Below are positions 33,883-42,859 of a DNA stretch of 64,000 nucleotides, piece after piece (positions within the stretch are counted from its first letter, which is position 1; the number at the start of each line of letters is the position of its first letter). The notes below the pieces were generated by a model. The model was not told where the DNA came from. It did not search any database and saw nothing but the letters and a program-made list of their open reading frames with translations. Location of the stretch: NCBI RefSeq assembly GCF_014323405.1, contig NZ_JACRWE010000003.1, positions 62,001 through 126,000 of the forward strand. The letters are read 5' to 3'. A program made the translations under genes and the position numbers. Source of the stretch: Romboutsia faecis (lineage in GTDB: Bacteria > Bacillota > Clostridia > Peptostreptococcales > Peptostreptococcaceae).

Positions 33883-35241
33883 ATGAATTTAATAGATGCG
33901 TTTTTATTTGATAGAGAAAAAAGAGTTAAACATCAAGAAAAATTATTAAGAGAATATAGTGACAACACACTAGTTACACTTAAAATTAATTATCCTGGAA
34001 TTGAAAAATCAAACTATATTACTGATGATATAGTTAATATTATTTATAATGAGATATTAACTTATTTTAAAAAGTATATAGTTTATTATGAAAAATATAA
34101 AAATAAAGAAGGTGTAATTTGCCATTTTTCATTTGATAAAGATTTTGTAACTGTAAAAAAGTTAATGATTGATATAGAAGAAAACCATATATTAGGAAGA
34201 TGCGTAGATATAGATGTATATACTATGAAGTGTAATAAGAGCATTGGAATTTCAAGATCTCATCTTTACAAAGCACCTAGAAAATGTTTTATATGTGATA
34301 TGGAAGCTAGAATATGCTCAAGAGCACAAAATCATAGTGTAGATGACATAAAAAAATACTTTGAAGATACATATTCAAAATATAAAGAACATGAAAAAAA
34401 AAGAGATATTCTAGCTTATAATACTTCACAACAAGCTTTAAAAGCAATGATAAGTGAGGTATCAACATTTCCTTCATTTGGACTAGTATCTCCAGTTAGT
34501 CAAGGTTCACATAAAGATATGAATTATTATACTTTTTTAGATAGTGCAATGGCAATAACACCTTATCTAAAAGAAATGTATAAATTAGGATACACATATA
34601 ATAAATCATATTTAGTATTTGATGCGATAAGAAAAGTTGGAATAGTATGTGAAGATGAAATGTTTAAAGCAACAAAAAATATTAATACTCATAAGGGTAT
34701 GATATTTCTAATGGGAATTACAATAGCTGCAGTAGCTAAGGTTAATTATAATGGGGAAAAACTTGATAAAATCCCAAATACTATAAGAGAAATGGTTAGT
34801 AATATACTAGATGATTTTAAAGATATAGATAAAAAAAATAATCTTACACATGGAGAAAAATTATATTTAGAGTATGGATTTACAGGTATTAGAGGTCAAG
34901 TAAAAGATGGACTATCATTTTTATTTTATAATATACTTGATAAATATAGTGATTCTAAATTAGGAGAAAATGAGTTATATACACAAATATTAATAGAATT
35001 AATGTCTATAGTTGAAGATAGTACTGTTGTTTATAGACATGATATAGAAACTCTAAAAAAAGTTCAAAATGATGCAAAGGAACTTTTAGAAATAGGTGGA
35101 GTATATACAAATGAAGGAAAAAATAGAATTATCGAATTAGAAAAAGAATATATAAGAAAAAATATTAGCCCTGGTGGCTGTGCAGATTTACTTGCTATTA
35201 GTATTTTTCTTTATAACTTAAAAAAGCAATGTCTTAACTAA
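33883..35241 (+). CDS. citXG: CitX-CitG fusion: prosthetic group transfer and synthesis
   Basis: One 452-residue chain joins two maturation enzymes. Residues 1-165 are CitX (apo-citrate lyase phosphoribosyl-dephospho-CoA transferase), with GRCVDIDVYT and the Cys-rich APRKCFICDMEARICSRAQN. Residues 170-452 are CitG (triphosphoribosyl-dephospho-CoA synthase), with PSFGLVSPVSQGSHKDMNYY, NTHKGMIFLMG and SPGGCADLLA. CitG builds the cofactor from ATP and dephospho-CoA, and CitX attaches it to CitD. Fused CitXG occurs in several bacteria. No clear ribosome site precedes the ATG, so coupling to citC is likely. The terminator stem starts inside its last codons. Confidence 0.93.
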   Translation: MNLIDAFLFDREKRVKHQEKLLREYSDNTLVTLKINYPGIEKSNYITDDIVNIIYNEILTYFKKYIVYYEKYKNKEGVICHFSFDKDFVTVKKLMIDIEENHILGRCVDIDVYTMKCNKSIGISRSHLYKAPRKCFICDMEARICSRAQNHSVDDIKKYFEDTYSKYKEHEKKRDILAYNTSQQALKAMISEVSTFPSFGLVSPVSQGSHKDMNYYTFLDSAMAITPYLKEMYKLGYTYNKSYLVFDAIRKVGIVCEDEMFKATKNINTHKGMIFLMGITIAAVAKVNYNGEKLDKIPNTIREMVSNILDDFKDIDKKNNLTHGEKLYLEYGFTGIRGQVKDGLSFLFYNILDKYSDSKLGENELYTQILIELMSIVEDSTVVYRHDIETLKKVQNDAKELLEIGGVYTNEGKNRIIELEKEYIRKNISPGGCADLLAISIFLYNLKKQCLN

Positions 35242-35262
35242 AATTAAGATATTGCTTTTTAT
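35221..35262. terminator. Bidirectional terminator between citXG and the GntR gene
   Basis: AAAAAGCAATgTCTTAA (35221-35237) pairs with TTAAGATATTGCTTTTT (35244-35260). It overlaps the citXG stop. Confidence 0.8.
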
Positions 35263-35314
35263 ATATTGGCTATGATAGATAATATTGTAAAAAATATAGT
35301 TAAGATATAATAGC

Positions 35315-35998
35315 CTAGATATTAAATTGACTTACAACAATTTCTAATGAATCTTCTAAATGTTTTTTTATAGTTCTTTCGGCTAAATCCTTATCTTTTG
35401 ATACGATAGCTTGAAGTATATATCTATGTTCAACTAAAGCCTTTTCCCTACGGCTATTATCCTCGATTGATATATTTCTAAATCTTTGTAAATAGCTATT
35501 TAAATTAGATATCATAAGAGGAAGCCTTTTCATTTTACTAGCTTTATATATTATTGAATTAAATTCCCCAAATAATTTTATAACTTCATTAATCTTTCCT
35601 TCAGAATTTACTTTTTCTGTATAGTCTAATAATTGATTGATTTCATCAACTTCTTCTTCAGTAATATTATCCATAGCTGTAGTGATAACTAATAATTCTA
35701 GTGATTGTCTAATTCTATATACTTCGATAACATCTTCTTTAGTAATAGTATTTACAACGACACCTGATCTATGAATGTATTCTACTAGACCTTCTAACTC
35801 TAACTGCTTTAGAGCTTCTCTAACTGGAGTTCTACTTATATTCAATCTCTCAGAGTATTCTTTTTCGATAATTCTTTCACCTAAAGGTATTTTACCTTCG
35901 ATTAATGTTTTTCTTAAGCTTTCATATACTACTTCCCTAATAGGTCTATTTTGAGACAAATCAGTGTTTTTAACAAACTCATCCATCCAATTTTTCAT
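35315..35998 (-). CDS. GntR-family regulator with FCD domain, likely regulator of the citrate genes
   Basis: The 227-residue protein has an N-terminal winged helix (VVYESLRKTLIEGKIPLGER, SERLNISRTPVREALKQLEL) and an all-helical FCD ligand domain (85-225; typical HRYILQAIVSKD). FCD members such as UxuR and FadR-group proteins bind palindromes centred on GTATAC. Exactly such sites occur at the cit and oad promoters and upstream of this gene, so it most likely controls both and itself. CitO of enterococci, an activator of citrate genes, belongs to the same family. Its ligand is probably citrate, but this is inference. Confidence 0.85.
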   Translation of the reverse strand: MKNWMDEFVKNTDLSQNRPIREVVYESLRKTLIEGKIPLGERIIEKEYSERLNISRTPVREALKQLELEGLVEYIHRSGVVVNTITKEDVIEVYRIRQSLELLVITTAMDNITEEEVDEINQLLDYTEKVNSEGKINEVIKLFGEFNSIIYKASKMKRLPLMISNLNSYLQRFRNISIEDNSRREKALVEHRYILQAIVSKDKDLAERTIKKHLEDSLEIVVSQFNI

Positions 35999-36090
35999 TT
36001 TTATCTTCCTTCCATTTTAAGGTTATGTCATATATAAATTTTACACTAAAAACAATAAAATACCAACAGATTACGACAAAAAAATGATAA

Positions 36091-36146
36091 AATTTGTATA
36101 CGAATTTTTAAATTGAAATACTAAATAAATAAATTGTATACAATTT
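36091..36146. promoter_or_regulatory. Two GTATAC palindromes upstream of the GntR gene
   Basis: AATTTGTATACGAATT (36091-36106) and the perfect palindrome AAATTGTATACAATTT (36131-36146) have centres exactly 40 bp apart. They lie 90-150 bp upstream of the regulator's start, just upstream of a TTGGTA/TAAAAT promoter on the minus strand (about 36066-36038). Confidence 0.65.
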
Positions 36147-36334
36147 TAATTATATATTAATATCAAAACTTTAATTTAAAGCAAAAAGATTAGAATTATA
36201 ATTATAAATAATAAATTTGATACAAAAACAAGGAATAAACTAGTGGATATCTTTTAAATATATATAAAACTCAACTATAAAAATAAATAGAGAATGAGCA
36301 AAATTATTTGTAAAAGGTGGAATTATAGTTTGAC

Positions 36335-36403
36335 ATTGTATACCAAACAACTCTAAAAAGAACACTAAAAAAACTTGGTATACAATAAGTAAGATTATAT
36401 AAT
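36335..36403 (+). promoter_or_regulatory. oadA promoter with paired GTATAC operators
   Basis: TTGTATACCAA (36336-36346) and TTGGTATACAA (36375-36385) are mirror copies with centres 40 bp apart. The second contains the -35 box TTGGTA (36375-36380) of a promoter with TATAAT at 36398-36403 (17 bp spacer). The shared 15-mer AAAAGAACACTAAAA (36356-36370) lies between them. Binding would block RNA polymerase directly. Confidence 0.7.
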
Positions 36404-36493
36404 AAATAGAGTAGAGAATAACAAGAATCGACTATTTTTTTAGTGTGATAAAAATGTTACGTAAATAAATTATAGATAGGAGTGTGACATAAG

Positions 36494-37894
36494 ATGAGTA
36501 AGTTGAAAATAACTGAAACTGCATTAAGAGACGGGCATCAATCTTTAATGGCAACAAGGTTAAAAACTGAAGAAATGATACCTATTTTAGAAACAATGGA
36601 TAAAGTAGGATATCACTCAATGGAAGTTTGGGGTGGAGCAACATTTGACTCTTGTATAAGATTCTTAAATGAAGACCCATGGGAGAGATTAAGACTTATA
36701 AGAAAGCATGCAAAAAATACAAAGCTACAAATGTTACTTAGAGGTCAAAATCTTTTAGGTTACAGAAACTATGCTGATGATACAGTAGAAAAGTTTATAG
36801 AATTATCTATAAAAAATGGAATCGATATTATAAGAGTATTTGATGCATTAAATGATGTAAGAAACTTAGAAGCATCAATGAAGGCAATAAAAAAATATAA
36901 TGGACATTGCCAATGTGCAATATCTTATACAACAAGTCCAGTACACACTACAGAGTACTATGTTGAATTAGTAAAGACTATGGAAAATATGGGTGCGGAT
37001 TCTATATGTATAAAAGATATGGCAGGGGTACTTACGCCATATAATGCATATGATTTAATAAAAAAATTAAAAGAAGCAACTGACTTACCTTTAGAGTTAC
37101 ATACTCACTGTACAGGTGGTATAGCTGAAATGTTATATATGAAAGCTGTTGAAGCAGGAATAGATATAATAGATACAGCAATATCTCCATTATCAGGTGG
37201 AACGAGCCAACCTCCAACTGAATCTTTAGCAATAGCATTTGGTGAAATGGAAAGAAATCCAGAATTAAATATGGAGGCTTTACTTGAAGTTGCAGAATAC
37301 TTCAAACCAATAAGAGATAAATATATGGCAGAAGGTATACTTGATGCTAAAGTTTTATTAACAGATCCTCAAACTTTAAAATACCAAGTTCCAGGAGGGA
37401 TGTTATCTAACTTATTATCTCAAATGAAACAGCAAAATGCTGAAGATAAGTACGAAGATGTTTTAAATGAAGTACCTAGAGTTAGAAAAGACTTAGGATA
37501 TCCACCACTTGTAACACCTTTAAGTCAAATGGTTGGAACACAAGCATTATTTAATGTTTTAACTGGAGAAAGATATAAGTTAGTTCCAAAAGAAATAAAA
37601 GATTATGTTAAGGGACTATATGGAAAGGCTCCTGCACAAATAGATGAGGAAATTAAAAAGAAAATAATCGGTAACGACGAAGTTATAACTGTTAGACCTG
37701 CTGATTTAATAGCACCTGAATTTGAGGCTATGAAAAAGGAAGCTGGAGATTTAGCTAAAACTGATGAGGATGTATTAGCGTATGCTTTATTCCCACAAGT
37801 AGCACCAAAGTTTTTAGAAGCTAAGTATAATGAATGTGCTACGACAGAAGAAGTTGATGATAACGCGATACAATATATAACAGTAACTATGTAG
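36494..37894 (+). CDS. oadA: Oxaloacetate decarboxylase alpha subunit (carboxyltransferase)
   Basis: The 466-residue TIM-barrel enzyme moves the carboxyl group of oxaloacetate to biotin. It shows ETALRDGHQSLMATRL at the start, the lysine of SICIKDMAGVLTP, the metal-binding HTHCTGG and TAISPLSGGTSQPPTESL, and a PYC_OADA-type C-terminal domain. The biotin domain of the long form is missing; it is encoded separately two genes downstream, as is common in Clostridia. First gene of the divergent oad operon. The ribosome site is AGGAGTG. Confidence 0.95.
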   Translation: MSKLKITETALRDGHQSLMATRLKTEEMIPILETMDKVGYHSMEVWGGATFDSCIRFLNEDPWERLRLIRKHAKNTKLQMLLRGQNLLGYRNYADDTVEKFIELSIKNGIDIIRVFDALNDVRNLEASMKAIKKYNGHCQCAISYTTSPVHTTEYYVELVKTMENMGADSICIKDMAGVLTPYNAYDLIKKLKEATDLPLELHTHCTGGIAEMLYMKAVEAGIDIIDTAISPLSGGTSQPPTESLAIAFGEMERNPELNMEALLEVAEYFKPIRDKYMAEGILDAKVLLTDPQTLKYQVPGGMLSNLLSQMKQQNAEDKYEDVLNEVPRVRKDLGYPPLVTPLSQMVGTQALFNVLTGERYKLVPKEIKDYVKGLYGKAPAQIDEEIKKKIIGNDEVITVRPADLIAPEFEAMKKEAGDLAKTDEDVLAYALFPQVAPKFLEAKYNECATTEEVDDNAIQYITVTM

Positions 37895-37910
37895 AGAATA
37901 GGTGGTAAAT

Positions 37911-38186
37911 ATGAATATAACATTTATGGAAGCTATATCTATCACAATATCAAGTATGACAATAGTTCTTTTAACTTTAGCTTTAATAGCTGTAGTATTA
38001 AGTTCATTTAAAGTTTTATTTAAAGAAAAGAAAAAAGAAGAAGTTAAGCCTGTTAATACAAATACAGTGGTAGATGATAATGATGAAGAAGAAAGATTAG
38101 TAGCTTGTTTAGTTGCATCAATTATGGCTGGAAATGGAAAACCAAATCCAAATCTTCACATAAGAAAAATAACAAGAATAAAATAA
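37911..38186 (+). CDS. oadG: Oxaloacetate decarboxylase gamma chain-like subunit
   Basis: The 91-residue protein has one N-terminal membrane helix (about 12-36; IVLLTLALIAVVLSSFKVLF), a charged linker, and a conserved-type end RLVACLVASIMAGNGKPNPN. This is the OAD_gamma/sodium pump small subunit that holds the complex together. Translation from a GTG at 37902 is possible, but AGGTGGTAAAT fits the ATG at 37911. It links alpha to the membrane beta subunit. Confidence 0.85.
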   Translation: MNITFMEAISITISSMTIVLLTLALIAVVLSSFKVLFKEKKKEEVKPVNTNTVVDDNDEEERLVACLVASIMAGNGKPNPNLHIRKITRIK

Positions 38187-38245
38187 TTAAAATAATTATT
38201 AATTAATATTAAATAATATGATTTTTTATTGAAAGGGAGATTAAA

Positions 38246-38596
38246 ATGAGTATAAAAACTTATAACATAACATTAAATGGAAAAGTATATCAAGTTGAAG
38301 TAGAAGAAGTACAACCAGGACAAAAGCCAGTTCAAACTGCAGCACCAGCAGCTCCAAAGGCTGCACCAGTTTCAAATGGAGCAGGTGAAGAAATAACAGC
38401 TCCAATGCCAGGAAGCATGTTTAATATATTAGTTAAAGAAGGACAAGCAGTTAAAAAAGGTGATGTAGTTGCTATACTTGAAGCTATGAAAATGGAAAAT
38501 GAAATAGTAGCTCCAGTTGATGGTCAAGTTTCAGCTATACATGTTGAAAAAGGACAAAACGTAAATCTTGGAGATGTAATATTAAAAATAGCATAG
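38246..38596 (+). CDS. Biotin carboxyl carrier protein of the decarboxylase
   Basis: The 116-residue protein has a short N-terminal strand region, a Pro/Ala hinge (about 24-48), and a biotinyl domain with the lysine target in LEAMKMENEIVAP. It carries the carboxyl group from OadA to the membrane subunit. A separate gene for this domain explains the short OadA. AAAGGGAG precedes the ATG. It depends on biotin imported through BioY. Confidence 0.93.
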   Translation: MSIKTYNITLNGKVYQVEVEEVQPGQKPVQTAAPAAPKAAPVSNGAGEEITAPMPGSMFNILVKEGQAVKKGDVVAILEAMKMENEIVAPVDGQVSAIHVEKGQNVNLGDVILKIA

Positions 38597-38624
38597 TATT
38601 TTAAAGCTTGAGGAGGAAGATGAC

Positions 38625-39755
38625 ATGGGTCAAATGTTAATGGATTTCGTAATGGAATCAGGGTTCGCACAGATGAACATTAAACAAATAATAGTCATAG
38701 CTTTAGCATGCTTTTTCTTATACTTAGCTATTAGCAAAGGTTATGAACCATATTTACTTATACCAATAGCAACTGGTATGTTACTTGCAAATATGCCAGG
38801 TGTTGATTTAATGCAGGCAGCACACGATGGTGAAAAAGGTGGATTATTCTACTATCTATATCAAGGGGTCAAGCTTGGTATTTACCCACCACTTATATTC
38901 CTATGTATAGGAGCAGGAACGGACTTTGGTCCAATGATAGCAAATCCAAAGACAATGTTACTAGGAGGAGCTGCACAATTTGGTGTATTCTTCGCATTCT
39001 TAGGAGCAATACTTTTAGGATTTACAGGACCACAAGCGGCATCTATAGGTATAATAGGTGGAGCAGATGGACCAACAGCAATACAATTAACTGGTGCATT
39101 AGCTCCAGAATTATTAGGTACAATAGCACTAGCTGCATATTCTTATATGGCACTAGTACCAGTTATACAACCACCAATAATAAAGGCTTTAACTACTAAG
39201 GAAGAAAGATCTATAAAGATGGAGCAAACTAGGGTTGTTACTAAAAAAGAAAAGATAATATTCCCAATAGTAGTTATGATAATAGTTATAGGATTATTAC
39301 CAACAGCAGCACCACTTGTAGGTATGTTAATGTTTGGTAACTTAATAAAAGAATCAGGATTAGTTCCTAAATTAGTAGAAACTGCTCAAAGTTCTTTAAT
39401 GTACATAGTAACTATATTACTAGGGTTATCAGTTGGAGCAACGACTAATGCAGATACATTATTAAGTGCTCAAACTTTAGGTATAATAGCAATGGGACTT
39501 GCTGCATTCTCAGTAGGTACAGCAACAGGAGTTTTAGGTGGAAAGTTAATGTGTAAATTAACTAAAGGAAAAGTAAACCCAATGATAGGTGCAGCTGGAG
39601 TTTCAGCAGTACCAATGGCATCAAGAGTTGTTCAAAAAGTTGGGCAAGAAGAAAATCCTTCAAACTTCTTATTAATGCATGCTATGAGTCCAAACGTAGC
39701 TGGAGTTATAGGTTCTGCTGTTGCAGCAGGGATATTACTTAAGTTCTTTGCATAA
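38625..39755 (+). CDS. oadB: Oxaloacetate decarboxylase beta subunit (sodium pump)
   Basis: The 376-residue membrane protein has about 9-11 helices. It catalyses decarboxylation of carboxybiotin and exports sodium ions. Signatures include ANPKTMLLGGAAQFGVF, the IIGGADGPTAI loop with its conserved Asp, and NPMIGAAGVSAVPMASRVVQ. GAGGAGG precedes the ATG. It closes the oad operon and ends at a terminator. Confidence 0.95.
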   Translation: MGQMLMDFVMESGFAQMNIKQIIVIALACFFLYLAISKGYEPYLLIPIATGMLLANMPGVDLMQAAHDGEKGGLFYYLYQGVKLGIYPPLIFLCIGAGTDFGPMIANPKTMLLGGAAQFGVFFAFLGAILLGFTGPQAASIGIIGGADGPTAIQLTGALAPELLGTIALAAYSYMALVPVIQPPIIKALTTKEERSIKMEQTRVVTKKEKIIFPIVVMIIVIGLLPTAAPLVGMLMFGNLIKESGLVPKLVETAQSSLMYIVTILLGLSVGATTNADTLLSAQTLGIIAMGLAAFSVGTATGVLGGKLMCKLTKGKVNPMIGAAGVSAVPMASRVVQKVGQEENPSNFLLMHAMSPNVAGVIGSAVAAGILLKFFA

Positions 39756-39793
39756 AGATTATTAAATTTTGAGAAGTATTAATATATTTATAT

Positions 39794-39850
39794 AAAAAGG
39801 AGATGTAAATCTTAATGATTTTAAAATCATTTTGATACATCTCCTTTTTT
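39794..39850. terminator. Bidirectional terminator between oadB and the mrp-like gene
   Basis: AAAAAGGAGATGTA (39794-39807) pairs with TACATCTCCTTTTT (39836-39849); the inner part ATGATTTT/AAAATCAT also pairs. Confidence 0.9.
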
Positions 39851-39851
39851 A

Positions 39852-40664
39852 TTATAATTTACTTACTATATTAGATAGTATTGAATCTAAATCATCACTT
39901 ATTTCTTTTACTCCATTATGAGTTATATTTATTATTTCCTTAGTCATAGGAAGCTCTCCTAGAAGATCTATGTTGTTTTCTTTAAAGAATACATCACTTT
40001 CTTCACCGTCAAATAATTTTATTTTTTTATTACAATCAGGACACTCAATATAGCTCATATTCTCAATAACACCTAAAACATTAACATTAAGCATTTTTGC
40101 CATGTTTATAGCTTTTGCTACTATCATAGAAATCATATCTTGAGGAACAGAAACCATTATAACTCCATTTATAGGTAAAGACTGCATTACAGTCATAGCT
40201 ACATCTCCAGTACCTGGAGGCATATCTATTAATAAATAATCTAATTCTCCCCATAATACATTGCTATAGAATTGTTTAACAGCATTAGTTATCATTGGAC
40301 CTTTCCAAACTACAGGCTGAGATTCTGTATCTACCATATAATTTATAGACATTGTTTTTATATTATCTTCATTAGCAACAGGATAGATATCATTACCATT
40401 AGACATAGCTCTTTCATCTTTTAATCCCATAAGCCTAGGTATACTTGGCCCAGTAATATCAGAGTCTAATATACCAACATTATATCCAAGACTATTTAGC
40501 TTTTTGGCAAGTAATGTAGTTACAGTTGACTTACCAACTCCACCTTTACCACTCATTACACCGATAACTTTTTTAATTTTATTATAAGGGTGATTTACTA
40601 CACCACAACTATTAGCATTTGTATTGCAATTTCCTTTTGAAGGACAAGAATTACAGTTTGACAT
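39852..40664 (-). CDS. mrp: Mrp/NBP35-family iron-sulfur carrier ATPase
   Basis: The 270-residue ATPase has the deviant Walker A KGGVGKST (about 39-46) and LLIDMPPGTGD. It has a CxxC-type pair in ECPDCNKKI (about 206-214). The N-terminus carries four extra cysteines (CNSCPSKGNC and NSCG), like the NBP35-type cluster-binding extension. Such proteins carry Fe-S clusters to target enzymes. AGGTAG precedes the ATG. It is a single gene. Confidence 0.9.
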   Translation of the reverse strand: MSNCNSCPSKGNCNTNANSCGVVNHPYNKIKKVIGVMSGKGGVGKSTVTTLLAKKLNSLGYNVGILDSDITGPSIPRLMGLKDERAMSNGNDIYPVANEDNIKTMSINYMVDTESQPVVWKGPMITNAVKQFYSNVLWGELDYLLIDMPPGTGDVAMTVMQSLPINGVIMVSVPQDMISMIVAKAINMAKMLNVNVLGVIENMSYIECPDCNKKIKLFDGEESDVFFKENNIDLLGELPMTKEIINITHNGVKEISDDLDSILSNIVSKL

Positions 40665-40871
40665 TTTACTACCTCCGAAAATATATAATTATGTATTTAG
40701 TATACTATTATAATACAATAATACCCTTAATATTTAAATAAAATCATATAATATTAAAATAAACAATAATAAATAAAGATTAACATAAATCTATTGAAAT
40801 TGATTTTTATTGACATGGTAAAATGAAATAATTAGTATTTATAATATATAGTTTTAAATGGGGGGTAAAGA

Positions 40872-42719
40872 ATGAGTATTTTAAAAGAAGCATTATTACA
40901 TATACCTAAAAGTAATTATGCATATGGATATGATGAAGAAGTTTTACATATACGTTTAAGAAGTAAAAAGGGAGATATTGAAAAAGCAACTTTAAGAATT
41001 GGGGATCCATATATGTGGGAAGAAATAGTCGCTGCAGGTAACCTTAATTCTACAGGTCAAAATTGGAGTGGTGGAAAGTATATTCCAATGAAAAAGGAAG
41101 TTGAGACTGAATTATTTGATTATTGGATTGCAGAGTGTAAACCTGAAAATAATAGATCTAGATATTGTTTTGTAGTAGAAAAAGAAGATGAAAAATTATT
41201 ATATACAGAAAAGAAAATATTTGATTTAAGTAAAGATGAAAACTTTAAAGAACTTAGTAATATTGAGAATTTTTTTGGATATCCATACTTAAATAAAATA
41301 GATATACCAAGTCCGCCAAAATGGGTTAAAGATAGTATTTGGTATCAAATATTTCCAGATAGATTTGCTAATGGGAATCCTAATATAGACCCTATAAACG
41401 TAGAGCCTTGGGGATCAAAGCCTACTCATTATAATTATACAGGTGGTGATTTACAAGGGATAATAGACCACTTAGATTATTTAGAGGATTTAGGAGTAAC
41501 AGGAATTTATTTATGCCCAATAAGTAAGGGGAATACAAACCATAGATACGATACAATTGACTATATGGAGATAGACCCATACTTAGGAGATAAAGAAACT
41601 TTAAAAAAACTTGTAGATGAATTACACAGTCGTGGTATGAAAATAATGCTAGATGCTGTATTTAATCATATAGGTTATTATTCTCATATGTGGCAGGATG
41701 TTATAAAAAATAAAGATAACTCTAAATACAAAGATTGGTTTTATATAAAAGATATGAGTAGAATTGATACTCCTTTAAAATATTTGAATAAGAAGAACAT
41801 ACCTTATGAAACATTTGGATGTGTTGCAGAAATGCCAAAATTAAATACGGAAAATCCAGATGTTGTTGATTATTTAATAGAAGTAGGAAAGTACTGGGTA
41901 AGGGAATTTGATATTGATGGCTGGAGATTAGATGTATCAAATGAGGTAGACCATAGATTTTGGAGAAAGTTTAGAGAAGAAGTAAAAAAAGAAAAACAAG
42001 ATGTTTATATTTTAGGTGAGATATGGCATAACAGCTTACCTTGGCTTATGGGAGATCAATTTGACTCAGTCATGAACTATCCTTTAACAAATTCAATAAG
42101 AGATTTCTTCTGTATAGGTCAAATGAATGCAGAAGAATTTAAATACTTAATAAACAATGTAAATATTAGTTACCCAAGACAAGTAAATGAAGTAACATTT
42201 AATTTAGTAGGAAGTCATGATACAACTAGAATGCTTACCTTTGCAGGAGGGAATATAGATAAGCTTAAATTAGCATATTTATTTATGTTTACTCAAAGTG
42301 GTTGTCCGTGTATTTACTATGGGGATGAAGTAGGTATGGAAGGTTTGCAAACACCAGAGTGTGAAGGTCAAAGAGAGTGTATGGTATGGGATGAGGATAA
42401 ACAAAATAAAGATATACTAGAATTTATAAAAGATATTATACAAATAAGAAAAGAGAATGATGACTTTAAGATAGTAAAGAATGAATGGGTAATAAATGAT
42501 AAAGATAGTGGATTATTAGTATTTAAAAAAGGAAAAGTGACAGTTATAATAAATAATTCTTCAAAAGAAATAGAATGTGAACTTCCAAATTATCTGAAAA
42601 ATAGAGAAGTATATGATTTATTTAAGAAAATAAATATAAAGTTAGAAGATAAAATATGTTTAAAATCAAATGGATTTGCTTTATTAAAGGAAAGTAATTT
42701 GGTTTTATCTATAATATAA
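40872..42719 (+). CDS. GH13 neopullulanase/cyclomaltodextrinase-type alpha-glucosidase
   Basis: The 615-residue enzyme has an N-terminal CBM34-like domain (1-125). The GH13 barrel has SIWYQIFPDRFANG, DAVFNHIG, WRLDVSNEVDHRFW (nucleophile Asp near 354), ILGEIW (acid Glu near 382) and LVGSHDTTR (Asp near 449). A short beta domain ends it. It lacks a signal peptide, so it acts in the cytoplasm on maltodextrins or cyclodextrins. The gene is alone, preceded by GGGGGG. GH13_20 is the likely subfamily. Confidence 0.9.
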   Translation: MSILKEALLHIPKSNYAYGYDEEVLHIRLRSKKGDIEKATLRIGDPYMWEEIVAAGNLNSTGQNWSGGKYIPMKKEVETELFDYWIAECKPENNRSRYCFVVEKEDEKLLYTEKKIFDLSKDENFKELSNIENFFGYPYLNKIDIPSPPKWVKDSIWYQIFPDRFANGNPNIDPINVEPWGSKPTHYNYTGGDLQGIIDHLDYLEDLGVTGIYLCPISKGNTNHRYDTIDYMEIDPYLGDKETLKKLVDELHSRGMKIMLDAVFNHIGYYSHMWQDVIKNKDNSKYKDWFYIKDMSRIDTPLKYLNKKNIPYETFGCVAEMPKLNTENPDVVDYLIEVGKYWVREFDIDGWRLDVSNEVDHRFWRKFREEVKKEKQDVYILGEIWHNSLPWLMGDQFDSVMNYPLTNSIRDFFCIGQMNAEEFKYLINNVNISYPRQVNEVTFNLVGSHDTTRMLTFAGGNIDKLKLAYLFMFTQSGCPCIYYGDEVGMEGLQTPECEGQRECMVWDEDKQNKDILEFIKDIIQIRKENDDFKIVKNEWVINDKDSGLLVFKKGKVTVIINNSSKEIECELPNYLKNREVYDLFKKINIKLEDKICLKSNGFALLKESNLVLSII

Positions 42720-42755
42720 TCAAGTTTCCTAATTGTTAATAATTTTGAACCTTAA

Positions 42756-42805
42756 TAATCTTTTAAATAAATCTTATTAGGAACAAAGATTTATTTAAAA
42801 GATTA
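42756..42805. repeat. Perfect 20 bp inverted repeat after the GH13 gene
   Basis: The arm 42756-42775 (TAATCTTTTAAATAAATCTT) is the exact reverse complement of 42786-42805, with a 10 nt loop. AAATATTTT follows. It is very AT-rich and lacks a clean T-tract, so it is either a weak terminator or a remnant of a small repeat element. Confidence 0.6.
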
Positions 42806-42859
42806 AAATATTTTAGTATAAAAATAGAATAAAATAATTTTTTATAGGGAGAAATAAGT

